Assembly: GCA_012838235.1 (NCBI GenBank)
Contig: DUPQ01000013.1
Span: 1-53,818, forward strand
Source of the DNA: Clostridiaceae bacterium
GTDB lineage: Bacteria; Bacillota; Clostridia; DUPQ01
Reading direction: 5' to 3'
DNA: 53,818 nucleotides
Shown here: positions 45,277 to 53,316 of the stretch, one piece after another
Layout: each line of letters begins with the position of its first letter
How positions within the stretch are numbered: position 1 is the first letter of the stretch
Translations under genes and position numbers: made by a program
Notes under the pieces: generated by a model
Databases searched by the model: none
What the model was told of the DNA's origin: nothing
What the model saw: only the letters and a program-made list of their open reading frames with translations

Positions 45277-46886
45277 AGCTAATCCTTGAGTTTCCGTACT
45301 TTTTCACCTACCGATTTAAACATCTGTGTTTTCCATTGAAAATTGCGTAAAAAAGCTCCAAAAATGAAGAAATCCTACCTCTTTTGTGGTAAAATTTAAT
45401 TACCAAAAAAATGTTACTAAACAAAAGAAAGAAAGGATCTCTCATGGCAAATTATACTACAAAAACTTACTCAATGAAACGGGAAATTGTTAATTTTTCT
45501 AAGGATTTGACGAAAAATCTTCCTCTTCCCGTAAAAAAGTTCATAACTGATATGAACTACGGAATGTTAGCGTCAAACAGTTGTCTGCTTTCCGACATTG
45601 CAGATACTCTTCATGAAGAAACAAAAAAGAAGAACACTATAGAACGTTTAGCTCTTAATCTTGAAAAAGGAATACCGGACAAGTTAAACAGAAATTACCT
45701 TAAGAAAGTAAAAAATATTGTTGGCAAAGAACCGGTAGTACATATTGACGATACCGATATAGTCAAACCATGCGGACGCAAATTTGAGGATATGGGAAGA
45801 GTAAGAGACGGGTCTGAAAGTTCTTCAGAGAAGAATGTTTACAAGAATGGATATTATGTTACCGAAGCATGTGCACTTACAACAAACAATCATCCTGTCA
45901 GTGTATTCTCTAAAATACATTCATCACGTGAAGAGGATTACATCTCTACGAATGCCATAACATTTCAAGCCATAGATGAATCTGTAAAGTTGTTCAAAAA
46001 AGCAACATTTGTAATGGATAGAGGATATGACGCAGATAAAATATTCTTTAAGCTTGAAAAATTACGGCAGGAGTACATCGTAAGATTGACGGTAAAGCGG
46101 AAAGTTGTGCGCAATAACAGGAAGATTTCCGTTTCCGAGCTGTGTAATCGCAGAAAAGGCAAGATAAAAATAACAGTCAGGTATAACGACAAGGATTATG
46201 ATGCATATTTATCACATGTAAAAGTACAGCTTAAGGAAGACAGCAACTATGTATATTTGGTATTAGTATATGGAGTAACCGAACACCCTATGATGCTTCT
46301 TACCAACAAAGAGATAAAATCAAAAGAAGATGTTATTCGCATAGCAAGACTTTACTTCTCCAGATGGCGCATAGAGGAATACTTCCGTTCCAAGAAGCAG
46401 ATATTCGGCTTTGAAAAGTTCAGAGTGAGAAGTATGGTGTCAATTAGGTCTTTGAATTTTATGATAACAGCCTGCATGACTTTCCTTGCTTTAATGTCCA
46501 TGAAGAGTGTACGCAGCTCACTACTAATTGAGATATTGCGTAGAGCAGCACCACTTAAGCAGAAGGTACAATTCTACTATTACCGTATAGCCAAAGGTAT
46601 ATTAAAAATACTCTCTTATGCACGTAAGGGTGTAAGAGGGTGGTTCAAAGTTAAGCGTCAAAAGTACAGACAATTAGCCTTCAGTTTTTTATCCTGAGCT
46701 ATACAAAATTGAATACTCATGAAAAGTTCCGACATAGTGGGAACTGATTTTCATACACAAAACTCCGGTTTTAGAGACTTTTATATGCAATTTTACTAAT
46801 CATTCCTCTATAGTCTTAAAGCTAACCTCAAAAACCGGTCAATTATCCGGTTTCGAGTGCATTTTACGGAAACTCAAGAGCTAATC
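45277..46886. mobile_element. Intact IS element with terminal repeats and target duplication
   Basis: The element spans 45285-46878 (1594 bases). Its ends are a perfect 14-bp inverted repeat, CTTGAGTTTCCGTA at 45285-45298 and TACGGAAACTCAAG at 46865-46878. The flanks are an 8-bp direct repeat AGCTAATC, at 45277-45284 and 46879-46886, the target-site duplication. One transposase gene fills it. A hairpin AAACCGG / CCGGTTT (46832-46853) lies near the right end. The right copy of the duplication includes the TAG stop of the neighbouring glycosidase-like gene. Clean ends and an undamaged gene point to a recent insertion. Confidence 0.92.
45444..46697 (+). CDS. IS4-type DDE transposase
   Basis: A 417-residue transposase started at the ATG at 45444, six bases after AAGGA. 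The catalytic triad of the IS4 superfamily is visible: Asp in HIDDTDIV (about 102-105), Asp192 in FVMDRGYD, and Glu311 in the YREK signature (Tyr304, Arg307, Glu311, Lys318, in YFSRWRIEEYFRSKK). The beta-strand insertion between the second Asp and the Glu fits IS4. The C terminus is strongly basic. The frame is complete, with no stop or frameshift, so it may be active. It is alone in the element and opposite in direction to the flanking genes. Confidence 0.93.
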   Translation: MANYTTKTYSMKREIVNFSKDLTKNLPLPVKKFITDMNYGMLASNSCLLSDIADTLHEETKKKNTIERLALNLEKGIPDKLNRNYLKKVKNIVGKEPVVHIDDTDIVKPCGRKFEDMGRVRDGSESSSEKNVYKNGYYVTEACALTTNNHPVSVFSKIHSSREEDYISTNAITFQAIDESVKLFKKATFVMDRGYDADKIFFKLEKLRQEYIVRLTVKRKVVRNNRKISVSELCNRRKGKIKITVRYNDKDYDAYLSHVKVQLKEDSNYVYLVLVYGVTEHPMMLLTNKEIKSKEDVIRIARLYFSRWRIEEYFRSKKQIFGFEKFRVRSMVSIRSLNFMITACMTFLALMSMKSVRSSLLIEILRRAAPLKQKVQFYYYRIAKGILKILSYARKGVRGWFKVKRQKYRQLAFSFLS

Positions 46887-48548
46887 TTCGCCTGTTTTTT
46901 CCGCCTCGGCAGTAAATCTGTTAAATTTAGACGGTAGATGCAGGAAAGCTTTTGCTGTTTCGTGTATATATGTATCATATGCTCCGGCTTGTTTCATATG
47001 CTCTCCCCACTCCATAAGAGAGGTATAGACCGCTTTACATGCTTCATTCAGCCGCTCTTTGTATACAATATATCTGTTCCTGTCAGGGTTCCTACGTGAT
47101 GATAACTTCAGAAGTTTCCTTGTGTAATCATATGCTTCTATAGCCGAATATGTGGCTTGAGCCTCACTTACAAGTATCGGATTATCCATAAGTTTTGCAT
47201 ATTTGCAAGCCCTTTGGGCATCACTTGCCATCTGGTTGGGACGCGTCAGTTTCTTAAGATTCTTAAAGTCCACGGTTTCTTCGTTTAAGCACTGCACAAA
47301 GTTACTTCTTTGTAATGACCAGGAAGAAAACGTAAGGTAATACAGCATATTTTCATATTTATCGAAATCCAGCTTTTCTCTGTACGCATATGCTTTTATG
47401 AAATCTATGGTATTTCGTCCTTTGGGATTCCATAACCACTCGGCAAATGCCGCAATATTGAACTTCAGCAATGAGCAGGAATACGGAGTATAGCCCATAA
47501 TCTTATGTGCTCTTATCCTGTCAAATTCCGCACAACGGAACTGAATGAATTCCGGCGCTGTCCAAGGAAAGAATGTGTTTACATCAAATGCTATCATTGG
47601 ATATATGCCGAATTTACCGTCTTTTCTGGTAAATGCCGCAATAGATGCATCGGTTATTTCTCTTACATCGGTATTATATGTCTTTATTTTATCGCAATAA
47701 GAGATGGAGAAGTTCTCAGGCAGTTTCAGGTTGAATATCCTTTCAAATGTCTTATCTCCTTTAAAGTTGGTTATAATTCCCGCTTCCAGACAATCATCTT
47801 CCTTGCTGTATTGACTGAAGGCTTCCAGTATCTTCACGGTCTCGTGATAAATTTCCACATCATCCCACTGCTCATCCATCCAGAACAGCAGGTTATTCTT
47901 ATGCTCTTTTTTATACAGTGTTTTAAAAATGTCTGCAGGATCATCCCACTTGAATACGGCAGTGAAAGGAGTAATACCGAATCTTGCACAGTCGTCATAT
48001 ATTTCTTTCTCTTTTTCCTTATTTTTGGTGCTGTATACGTAATCCAAAGCATTGAGTTTCAGAGAAGATGTATGTGAAAGACATGTAACATAGTCTCCTA
48101 AAAACAATCCTCTGTACTCTATCGAAGGCCAGTCGGAGACCTCCAGGACCGGTATTTCAATCTCTTTGTCCGAGACGGGTATGACGGTCTGGTATAGGGT
48201 GGAACATGCATAATACAACCCGACATCGGTGTATGCCAAAAGATCCACACCGGAATAGACTTTGTCCTTCATAACCGGCTTAATAACATACGCCTGCTTT
48301 TTATTAACGCATTTATCCAGTTCCTTACCCTCATATTGCTGGTCAATCTTCTTTAATGTTATTACGAACTCCGGATCCAGGTATCCCGGTAAGCATAAGG
48401 AATGCAACATCTCATATGCACTTGCTATTACCGGTGACATATCCACATCAAGATTGACTTTAGTCCTGCTTCGGAAAAAAGTAAAACTTCCTCTTGCCTT
48501 TATATTCTTGGGACACGGTATAATTCGGTCTTTTACGGAAAATTTCAT
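46881..48548 (-). CDS. Glycosidase-like protein with GH20b-type N-terminal domain
   Basis: A 555-residue protein started at the ATG at 48548, one base after the ahcY stop; a longer frame to 48647 only re-reads ahcY. The first 150 residues resemble the alpha/beta domain in front of GH20, GH84 and GH67 catalytic barrels: GLYYACSTLYQTV, then EVSDWPSIEYRGLFLGD, which is the usual run-in to the barrel. The following region (about 150-380) looks like a TIM barrel, with FWMDEQWDD as a candidate acidic site. I cannot assign the catalytic pair of a named family. The rest is helical, as in GH84-type proteins. No signal peptide. It shares an operon with SAH hydrolase and purine nucleoside phosphorylase. 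Confidence 0.6.
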   Translation of the reverse strand: MKFSVKDRIIPCPKNIKARGSFTFFRSRTKVNLDVDMSPVIASAYEMLHSLCLPGYLDPEFVITLKKIDQQYEGKELDKCVNKKQAYVIKPVMKDKVYSGVDLLAYTDVGLYYACSTLYQTVIPVSDKEIEIPVLEVSDWPSIEYRGLFLGDYVTCLSHTSSLKLNALDYVYSTKNKEKEKEIYDDCARFGITPFTAVFKWDDPADIFKTLYKKEHKNNLLFWMDEQWDDVEIYHETVKILEAFSQYSKEDDCLEAGIITNFKGDKTFERIFNLKLPENFSISYCDKIKTYNTDVREITDASIAAFTRKDGKFGIYPMIAFDVNTFFPWTAPEFIQFRCAEFDRIRAHKIMGYTPYSCSLLKFNIAAFAEWLWNPKGRNTIDFIKAYAYREKLDFDKYENMLYYLTFSSWSLQRSNFVQCLNEETVDFKNLKKLTRPNQMASDAQRACKYAKLMDNPILVSEAQATYSAIEAYDYTRKLLKLSSRRNPDRNRYIVYKERLNEACKAVYTSLMEWGEHMKQAGAYDTYIHETAKAFLHLPSKFNRFTAEAEKTGED

Positions 48549-48549
48549 T

Positions 48550-49794
48550 CTATTCCCAGCTCTCCAAATATTTTTTCTGTTCAGCCGACAGTACATCAAT
48601 GCAAATACCCATCGATTCCAACTTTGCTTCGGCAACAGCTCTGTCAATTTCTACCGGAACATTGTATAATCTGTTCTCCAGCTTCCCTTTGTTATCCAAA
48701 ACATATAATGCGGTAAGAAGCTGTAAGGCAAAACTCATATCCATAATTTCCGCGGCATGTCCGTCGGAACAGGCCAGATTCACCAACCTGCCCTCACCCA
48801 GTACATTTATTACATTACCGTTTTTAAGATGATATCCGGTAACTCCGTTTCTTCTGTCTTCTTTCTTAACAGCAATCTTATTTAACTGCTTCATGGAAAT
48901 CTCGCAATCAAAATGTCCGGCATTACACAATATCGCATTATTTTTCATAAGAACAAAATGCTCTTTCGTAATAATATCAATATTGCCTGTAGAGGTAATA
49001 AAAATATCACCTATCTTTGCCGCCTGTTTCATAGGCATTACTTCATATCCTTCCATTGCGGCTTCCAGAGCTTTTACGGCATCCACTTCGGTAACTATTA
49101 CGTTTGCTCCGAAACCTTTAGCCTTTTCCGCTATGCCTTTACCGCACCAGCCGAAACCTGCTACAACCACTTTCTTACCGAACAGCGAAAGATTGGTCGA
49201 ACGCATTACGCCTTCCAATGATGACTGACCGGTACCGAATCTGTTGTCAAACAGATGCTTACAGTCGGCGTCATTAATGGCAAACATGGGATATTTTAAT
49301 ATCTTCTGTCTGTCCATTGCTTTAAGGCGAATAACACCCGTCGTGGTTTCTTCGCAGCCGCCGTAAACATTTTCCCTCAACTCGGGATGCTTTTTATGCA
49401 GAGCATGTGCCAGATCGGCTCCGTCATCAATTATTATATGAGGTTTATGGGAAAGAGCCTGTACAAGATGTCTGTTGTATGTTTCGTTGTCCACTCCTCT
49501 GTAAGCAAATACCGATATTCCCATATCCACAAGTGCCGCACATATTTGATCCTGCGTGGAAAGAGGATTACTTCCCGACACCCTTACCTCTGCTCCTAAG
49601 TTCTTCATAACAATTGCCAGATAAGCCGTCTTGGCTTCCAGATGCAATGCCATGGAAACCCTTATGCCTTTCAGAGGCTGCTTATCAATATACTTTTTCT
49701 CAATGGAAGAAAGGACAGGCATAAAATCCTTAACCCATTCTATCTTCTCTCTGCCTATGTTTTTTAACGAAAGATCCTTAATATCATACTCCAT
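48550..49794 (-). CDS. ahcY: S-adenosylhomocysteinase
   Basis: A 414-residue NAD-dependent adenosylhomocysteinase, which splits S-adenosylhomocysteine into adenosine and homocysteine after methylation reactions. The NAD-binding VAGFGWCGKGIAEKAKG lies near residue 212, and NDADCKHLFDNRFGTGQSS contains the substrate-binding region with the usual Lys-to-Asp segment. CNAGHFDCEI and the C-terminal SDGHAAEIMDMSFA are family blocks. The protein is a little shorter than many bacterial forms because it lacks the 40-residue insertion. It follows punA by five bases; AAGGAG within the end of punA serves as its ribosome site. The pair forms an SAH to adenine/ribose-1-phosphate route. Confidence 0.97.
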   Translation of the reverse strand: MEYDIKDLSLKNIGREKIEWVKDFMPVLSSIEKKYIDKQPLKGIRVSMALHLEAKTAYLAIVMKNLGAEVRVSGSNPLSTQDQICAALVDMGISVFAYRGVDNETYNRHLVQALSHKPHIIIDDGADLAHALHKKHPELRENVYGGCEETTTGVIRLKAMDRQKILKYPMFAINDADCKHLFDNRFGTGQSSLEGVMRSTNLSLFGKKVVVAGFGWCGKGIAEKAKGFGANVIVTEVDAVKALEAAMEGYEVMPMKQAAKIGDIFITSTGNIDIITKEHFVLMKNNAILCNAGHFDCEISMKQLNKIAVKKEDRRNGVTGYHLKNGNVINVLGEGRLVNLACSDGHAAEIMDMSFALQLLTALYVLDNKGKLENRLYNVPVEIDRAVAEAKLESMGICIDVLSAEQKKYLESWE

Positions 49795-49799
49795 ATTTT

Positions 49800-50621
49800 C
49801 TATAGCTCCTTTACTATCGCTTCAACATATTCCACAAATTCTTTGCGTATACGGTTTGCCGTTTCCATGACTTCTGCATGACTGAGTTGCTTATCCAAAA
49901 TTCCCGCTGCCATGTTGGTTATAACCGAGATACCCAATACTTTCAGGCCGCAGTGAGAACAGGCTACCACTTCCGGAACCGTAGACATTCCCGCCGCATC
50001 CGCACCCAGTATTCTTGCAGCACGTATTTCCGCAGGTGTCTCAAAATTAGGTCCTTTAAAGAACATATATACACCTTCTTTTACATCAATACCTAACTTC
50101 TTTGCTACCTTTCGTGCCGTATCAAGATATTGTCTGTCATAAACCCTTGTCATATCAAAGAACCGTTCTCCGAATTCCTCTATGTTCGGACCTCTCAGGG
50201 CGGACGGCGCCAGAAAGCCTATATGGTCTTTTATGAGCATTATGGCTCCTTCATTGAATGAAGTGTTTATTCCCCCGGCTGCATTGGTGATTATGACACC
50301 CTTTGCGCCGAGCAGCTTGAATGTTCTGACACCTATATGAATCTGATTTGGTTCGTATCCTTCATAATAGTGAAATCTTCCCGACATACAGGCTACATAT
50401 TTACCGCTCAAATAACCGAAAATCAGTCTTCCGGCATGACCGGGTATTGTGGAAACGGGATAATTGGGAATATCCTTGTAATCCAGTTCAATCTTATCCT
50501 CTATCTTATCTGCAAGCATCCCCAGACCGGAACCCAGCACAATACCCAAAACGGGTACATCTTTTATTCTTTTTTCAATATATTCAACAGACTCCAACAG
50601 ATTTTCGTAGTATTTATCCAT
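49800..50621 (-). CDS. punA: Purine nucleoside phosphorylase (type I, trimeric)
   Basis: A 273-residue trimeric purine nucleoside phosphorylase. Visible blocks are VLGSGLGMLADKIED at the phosphate site, PGHAGRLIFG, GRFHYYEGY, NAAGGINTSF, YMFFKGPNFETPAEIR and AAGMSTVPEVV. It splits purine nucleosides with phosphate to base and ribose 1-phosphate; the type I form prefers guanosine and inosine, so adenosine from ahcY may need prior deamination. It is the first gene of the punA-ahcY-glycosidase operon. GGAGGGG precedes the ATG. Confidence 0.97.
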   Translation of the reverse strand: MDKYYENLLESVEYIEKRIKDVPVLGIVLGSGLGMLADKIEDKIELDYKDIPNYPVSTIPGHAGRLIFGYLSGKYVACMSGRFHYYEGYEPNQIHIGVRTFKLLGAKGVIITNAAGGINTSFNEGAIMLIKDHIGFLAPSALRGPNIEEFGERFFDMTRVYDRQYLDTARKVAKKLGIDVKEGVYMFFKGPNFETPAEIRAARILGADAAGMSTVPEVVACSHCGLKVLGISVITNMAAGILDKQLSHAEVMETANRIRKEFVEYVEAIVKEL

Positions 50622-50648
50622 ATCCCCTCCATAAAATATCCTTGATAA

Positions 50649-50657
50649 ATTATATCA
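50649..50657 (-). promoter_or_regulatory. Extended -10 promoter of punA operon
   Basis: The minus strand has TGATATAAT (50657-50649), an extended consensus -10, 28 bases upstream of the punA ATG. No good -35 is present at 17 bases. Confidence 0.65.
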
Positions 50658-50781
50658 TAAAGGATTATGTCTTTCTATACAACTTAAAACTACATATATT
50701 CTTATTCTATAATTACTTACTTTATCAATCTCTTTTTCATTTAATACTGTTAAAAATACTTATATCAAACAGGTTGTCAGG

Positions 50782-51411
50782 TCAGTTTCCGCTTTTCGGC
50801 AGTATAATTTCCATGGTGCTGCGACCTTTCATAAAGGAAAGAAGTTCATCTACCGAATCGGTAATTTTTATGCTGATGGTGTAATTGGAGCTTTCGTAAT
50901 TACCTAAATCCGCTATTTCCAGATTCTCTATCATAAACCCTATGTCATTGTCCGGATTATATGGTATTTTCAGTTCTTCAAGCATCTTATCCAACCATAT
51001 CGATTGGGATAAACTGATGGATTTATCATCCGGGATTATATACACATCTATGGTGTCCGACAAAGTCAGTACCGCCGACGGACATCGGTTTTTATCTACG
51101 GGCAGACACATTGTTCTTAAACCTTTATCGGGCGGCAAGTCACCCAGCATCAGGTCACTTAAAATAGTTCCTTCGGGAATATCGGTTATGCATATCTTGC
51201 TTTCATCAATTGTAAAAGTTGAGGTAATACCGTATACCTGTACCTTTTTCACATCGCCTGCATTTATATGCTCCCCTTTTAAAAACTCTCTTTGAGCCAC
51301 ATATACATGCCCTTTATCTTTTTCCGTAACCGCTTTGGAAAGGAAAATCTGTAATACGGTAAGCAATACCGCAAATATGCCCGCTAAAATGTAGTATTTA
51401 TATCTTTTCAT
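50782..51411 (-). CDS. CpaB/RcpC-like Tad pilus assembly protein (SAF domain)
   Basis: A 209-residue protein with an N-terminal membrane anchor (about 5-25) and then a SAF-like domain: VAQREFLKGEHINAGDVKKVQV, then DIPEGTILSDLMLGDLPP. This arrangement is typical of CpaB/RcpC, the periplasmic or surface-side factor of Tad pilus machines. The C-terminal 100 residues form a beta-rich domain that includes a VDVYIIPDD-like strand. It is the last gene of the Tad cluster in this window, separated from the preceding prepilin-like gene by 65 bases with no visible terminator. The family assignment rests on the SAF pattern and the neighbours. Confidence 0.75.
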   Translation of the reverse strand: MKRYKYYILAGIFAVLLTVLQIFLSKAVTEKDKGHVYVAQREFLKGEHINAGDVKKVQVYGITSTFTIDESKICITDIPEGTILSDLMLGDLPPDKGLRTMCLPVDKNRCPSAVLTLSDTIDVYIIPDDKSISLSQSIWLDKMLEELKIPYNPDNDIGFMIENLEIADLGNYESSNYTISIKITDSVDELLSFMKGRSTMEIILPKSGN

Positions 51412-51476
51412 AACTCTTTTTTCACCCTATTCTCTGTTTATAGCTTATTGATGTTTAATTATTAATATTTACTTAT

Positions 51477-51932
51477 TCACCTTACAACCGGAAATTCCAT
51501 ATGCTTGTGCACGGTAAACTCTCTTTCTCCGAGAAAATGCAATGTAGCCGTAATATCCGCCGCTATAATGAAGTGTTGGCTGTAAGTACCGCAGCTGCAA
51601 ATATTGCCCGCCTCTCTTAACGATATGCATATATTATCCTTTTCAACCTCCAGCGTACTGATGCAGGAATGTGATATCCCCTCAAAAATCATGCTCTTAA
51701 GCTTTTCTTCACCGGTATGTATTGAAAGTTTACCTTCGGAGAAATCATCGGTACTGTTTTCTCTTATCAATGATATTACCGCCATCTCCACAGCCTGTTG
51801 TATTCTTGCACACTGGTGATAAAACATCGCCTTATTGACTACCGAACAGAAAAGCGGAAGCATTATGTAGATAAGAACAAAAACACTTATAAGTACTTCG
51901 GATATTCCCGAACCTTTCTTCTTTCGTTCCAT
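51477..51932 (-). CDS. TadE-like pseudopilin
   Basis: A 151-residue protein with a basic start MERKKKGSG followed by ISEVLISVFVLIYIMLPLF, one hydrophobic helix. The G-ISEV junction matches a type IV prepilin peptidase site, with a Glu three residues after the Gly as at position +3 to +5 in pilins. The C-terminal part is beta-rich with several Cys residues (CSCGTYSQ, among others), which may form disulphides outside the cell. Its start is one base after the stop of the preceding gene. Minor pilin in a Tad system is the best guess; the name TadE is by layout and context only. Confidence 0.65.
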   Translation of the reverse strand: MERKKKGSGISEVLISVFVLIYIMLPLFCSVVNKAMFYHQCARIQQAVEMAVISLIRENSTDDFSEGKLSIHTGEEKLKSMIFEGISHSCISTLEVEKDNICISLREAGNICSCGTYSQHFIIAADITATLHFLGEREFTVHKHMEFPVVR

Positions 51933-51933
51933 G

Positions 51934-52308
51934 TCACCTGATCTTTCTTGCCGCTATATTCTGGTCAAAATTCATCACATACTCCTGTATATTCCTGGTA
52001 AATATGTCCGTTATCATATTTATACCGTATGATGCTTTAACATTCAGGTTAAACATGCTTCCGTATACGGCTGCTTCAGGGGCTGTGATAACAACATTAT
52101 CAAAGCCCCCTGCAATTAGACGTTCCTTCAAACGGGTCTTTTCCTCATAACTCAATCCGGAATTCTGCTCGGCTATGTGCATATATCCTCTGCATATATC
52201 GTAAAACTCCATGTTTTTTGATATAACGGTAAGAACATCGGTGCAGTATACAAACACGCACAGTATTATGAGTATGGAGACTATACCGACTATTATCCTT
52301 TCAGCCAT
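51934..52308 (-). CDS. TadE/TadF-like single-helix membrane protein
   Basis: A 124-residue protein with an N-terminal helix (about 5-25, IIVGIVSILIILCVFVYC) preceded by very few residues, and a mixed extracellular domain to 124. The short N terminus and position between a Flp-like pilin and a TadE-like protein suggest a pseudopilin or TadF analogue, but I do not recognise the family. No prepilin peptidase Gly-Ile-Ser-Glu motif is present, unlike in its two neighbours. The ribosome site before the ATG is weak. Confidence 0.55.
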   Translation of the reverse strand: MAERIIVGIVSILIILCVFVYCTDVLTVISKNMEFYDICRGYMHIAEQNSGLSYEEKTRLKERLIAGGFDNVVITAPEAAVYGSMFNLNVKASYGINMITDIFTRNIQEYVMNFDQNIAARKIR

Positions 52309-52318
52309 ATGCTTTACG

Positions 52319-52510
52319 TCAGTTTCCGGGAGCTAAATTGAAGATGGTTCCCATCTTGCCCTGCACCCATGTTTTGGTGGATTCTAAAATAGTTCTTGCC
52401 AGATCTCTGAGTCCCGGTATTACAACCGCAGCCGCAATAATCAATACAGTCGCTATTCCCAATATTTCGGAAATACCGAATCCTCTTTTACTTTGTTGAT
52501 TTACTATCAT
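52319..52510 (-). CDS. Flp-like major pilin candidate
   Basis: A 63-residue protein, MIVNQQSKRGFG then ISEILGIATVLIIAAAVVI, PGLRDLARTILESTKTWV and a short tail. The basic leader, the Gly-Ile-Ser-Glu-Ile cleavage junction and the single hydrophobic helix are what a type IVb (Flp) prepilin looks like. It is the smallest and most pilin-like product of this cluster, so it is probably the main structural subunit. AGGAGG precedes the ATG. The prepilin peptidase itself is not in the window. Confidence 0.75.
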   Translation of the reverse strand: MIVNQQSKRGFGISEILGIATVLIIAAAVVIPGLRDLARTILESTKTWVQGKMGTIFNLAPGN

Positions 52511-52522
52511 TTTCTTCTCCTC

Positions 52523-53314
52523 CTATGAAAATATATATTTGAGCCCCTGCACAAGCTCGGTTATAAGCGGCAGAGCAACCATGATTATTACAATAAGCAT
52601 GAATACGCACACTGCCGCAAAGCAGCCTCTTTTAATGCTGTCGGTCTTTTTCTGATGATAGGAAAAATGTCTGTTGAACATCATTTCCTCCATTTTTTCT
52701 AAAAACTCCTCATTATCGGTATACAGAAGATCCTCTTCCAGAATCATGCAGAACCTGTCGGCATCTTCGGTCTTTACGGAAGATTTGATTACATCCGAAT
52801 AGGTTTTACCGTCCAAAGTAATGGAATATGCGGCCGAAGCCCTGGTCAGAATCTTTTTAAGACTTTTATCTTCCGTTATCTTATACATGTTTATAATCAC
52901 ATCCTTCGGCTTTACTCCCGCCGTTATCTGAGACACAAGATATCGATAAAGCCTGTATGCGTTTTTCTGAAACATTTCGCCTATATTCTTTTCCCAGGCT
53001 TTCTTCATAAGGTAAATGCAAATGACACAGGGAATTAATATGATGAATCCTTTAACTATTCCCGCTGTTACGGCTACTACCAAACACAGAATTGCGAAAA
53101 ATATTGTAATGGCGGTAAAGTCTTTGGTTTTTTCCTCCGGTATTCCCATTTTCTCGGAAATCTTACACAAAAAGCCGCTTATCGCATCTTCAATTCTTCC
53201 GAATGTTGTCTTTTTATCACGACTGCCCAACTTCATACATGCTATGTGTGAAGCAAACAGTATGCCCACCCCGAAATTACCTAAATATATGATGCTTCTT
53301 ACCCATTCACTCAT
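52523..53314 (-). CDS. Tad inner-membrane platform protein TadC-like (T2SF domain)
   Basis: A 263-residue membrane protein. Hydrophobic segments lie near residues 10-25, 68-105 and 235-258, and a cytoplasmic T2SF-type helical domain lies between (about 125-235, with YRLYRYLVSQITAGVKPKDVI and DRFCMILEEDLLYTD). This fits TadC, the second integral platform protein of Tad pili. It lies two bases after the TadB-like gene and 12 before the pilin gene. AGAGGT precedes the ATG. Confidence 0.75.
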   Translation of the reverse strand: MSEWVRSIIYLGNFGVGILFASHIACMKLGSRDKKTTFGRIEDAISGFLCKISEKMGIPEEKTKDFTAITIFFAILCLVVAVTAGIVKGFIILIPCVICIYLMKKAWEKNIGEMFQKNAYRLYRYLVSQITAGVKPKDVIINMYKITEDKSLKKILTRASAAYSITLDGKTYSDVIKSSVKTEDADRFCMILEEDLLYTDNEEFLEKMEEMMFNRHFSYHQKKTDSIKRGCFAAVCVFMLIVIIMVALPLITELVQGLKYIFS

Positions 53315-53316
53315 AC

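Noticed and set aside
46832-46853. AAACCGG/CCGGTTT hairpin near the right IS end as a transposase terminator
   Set aside because: No T-run follows in either direction; kept only as a structural note in the IS entry.
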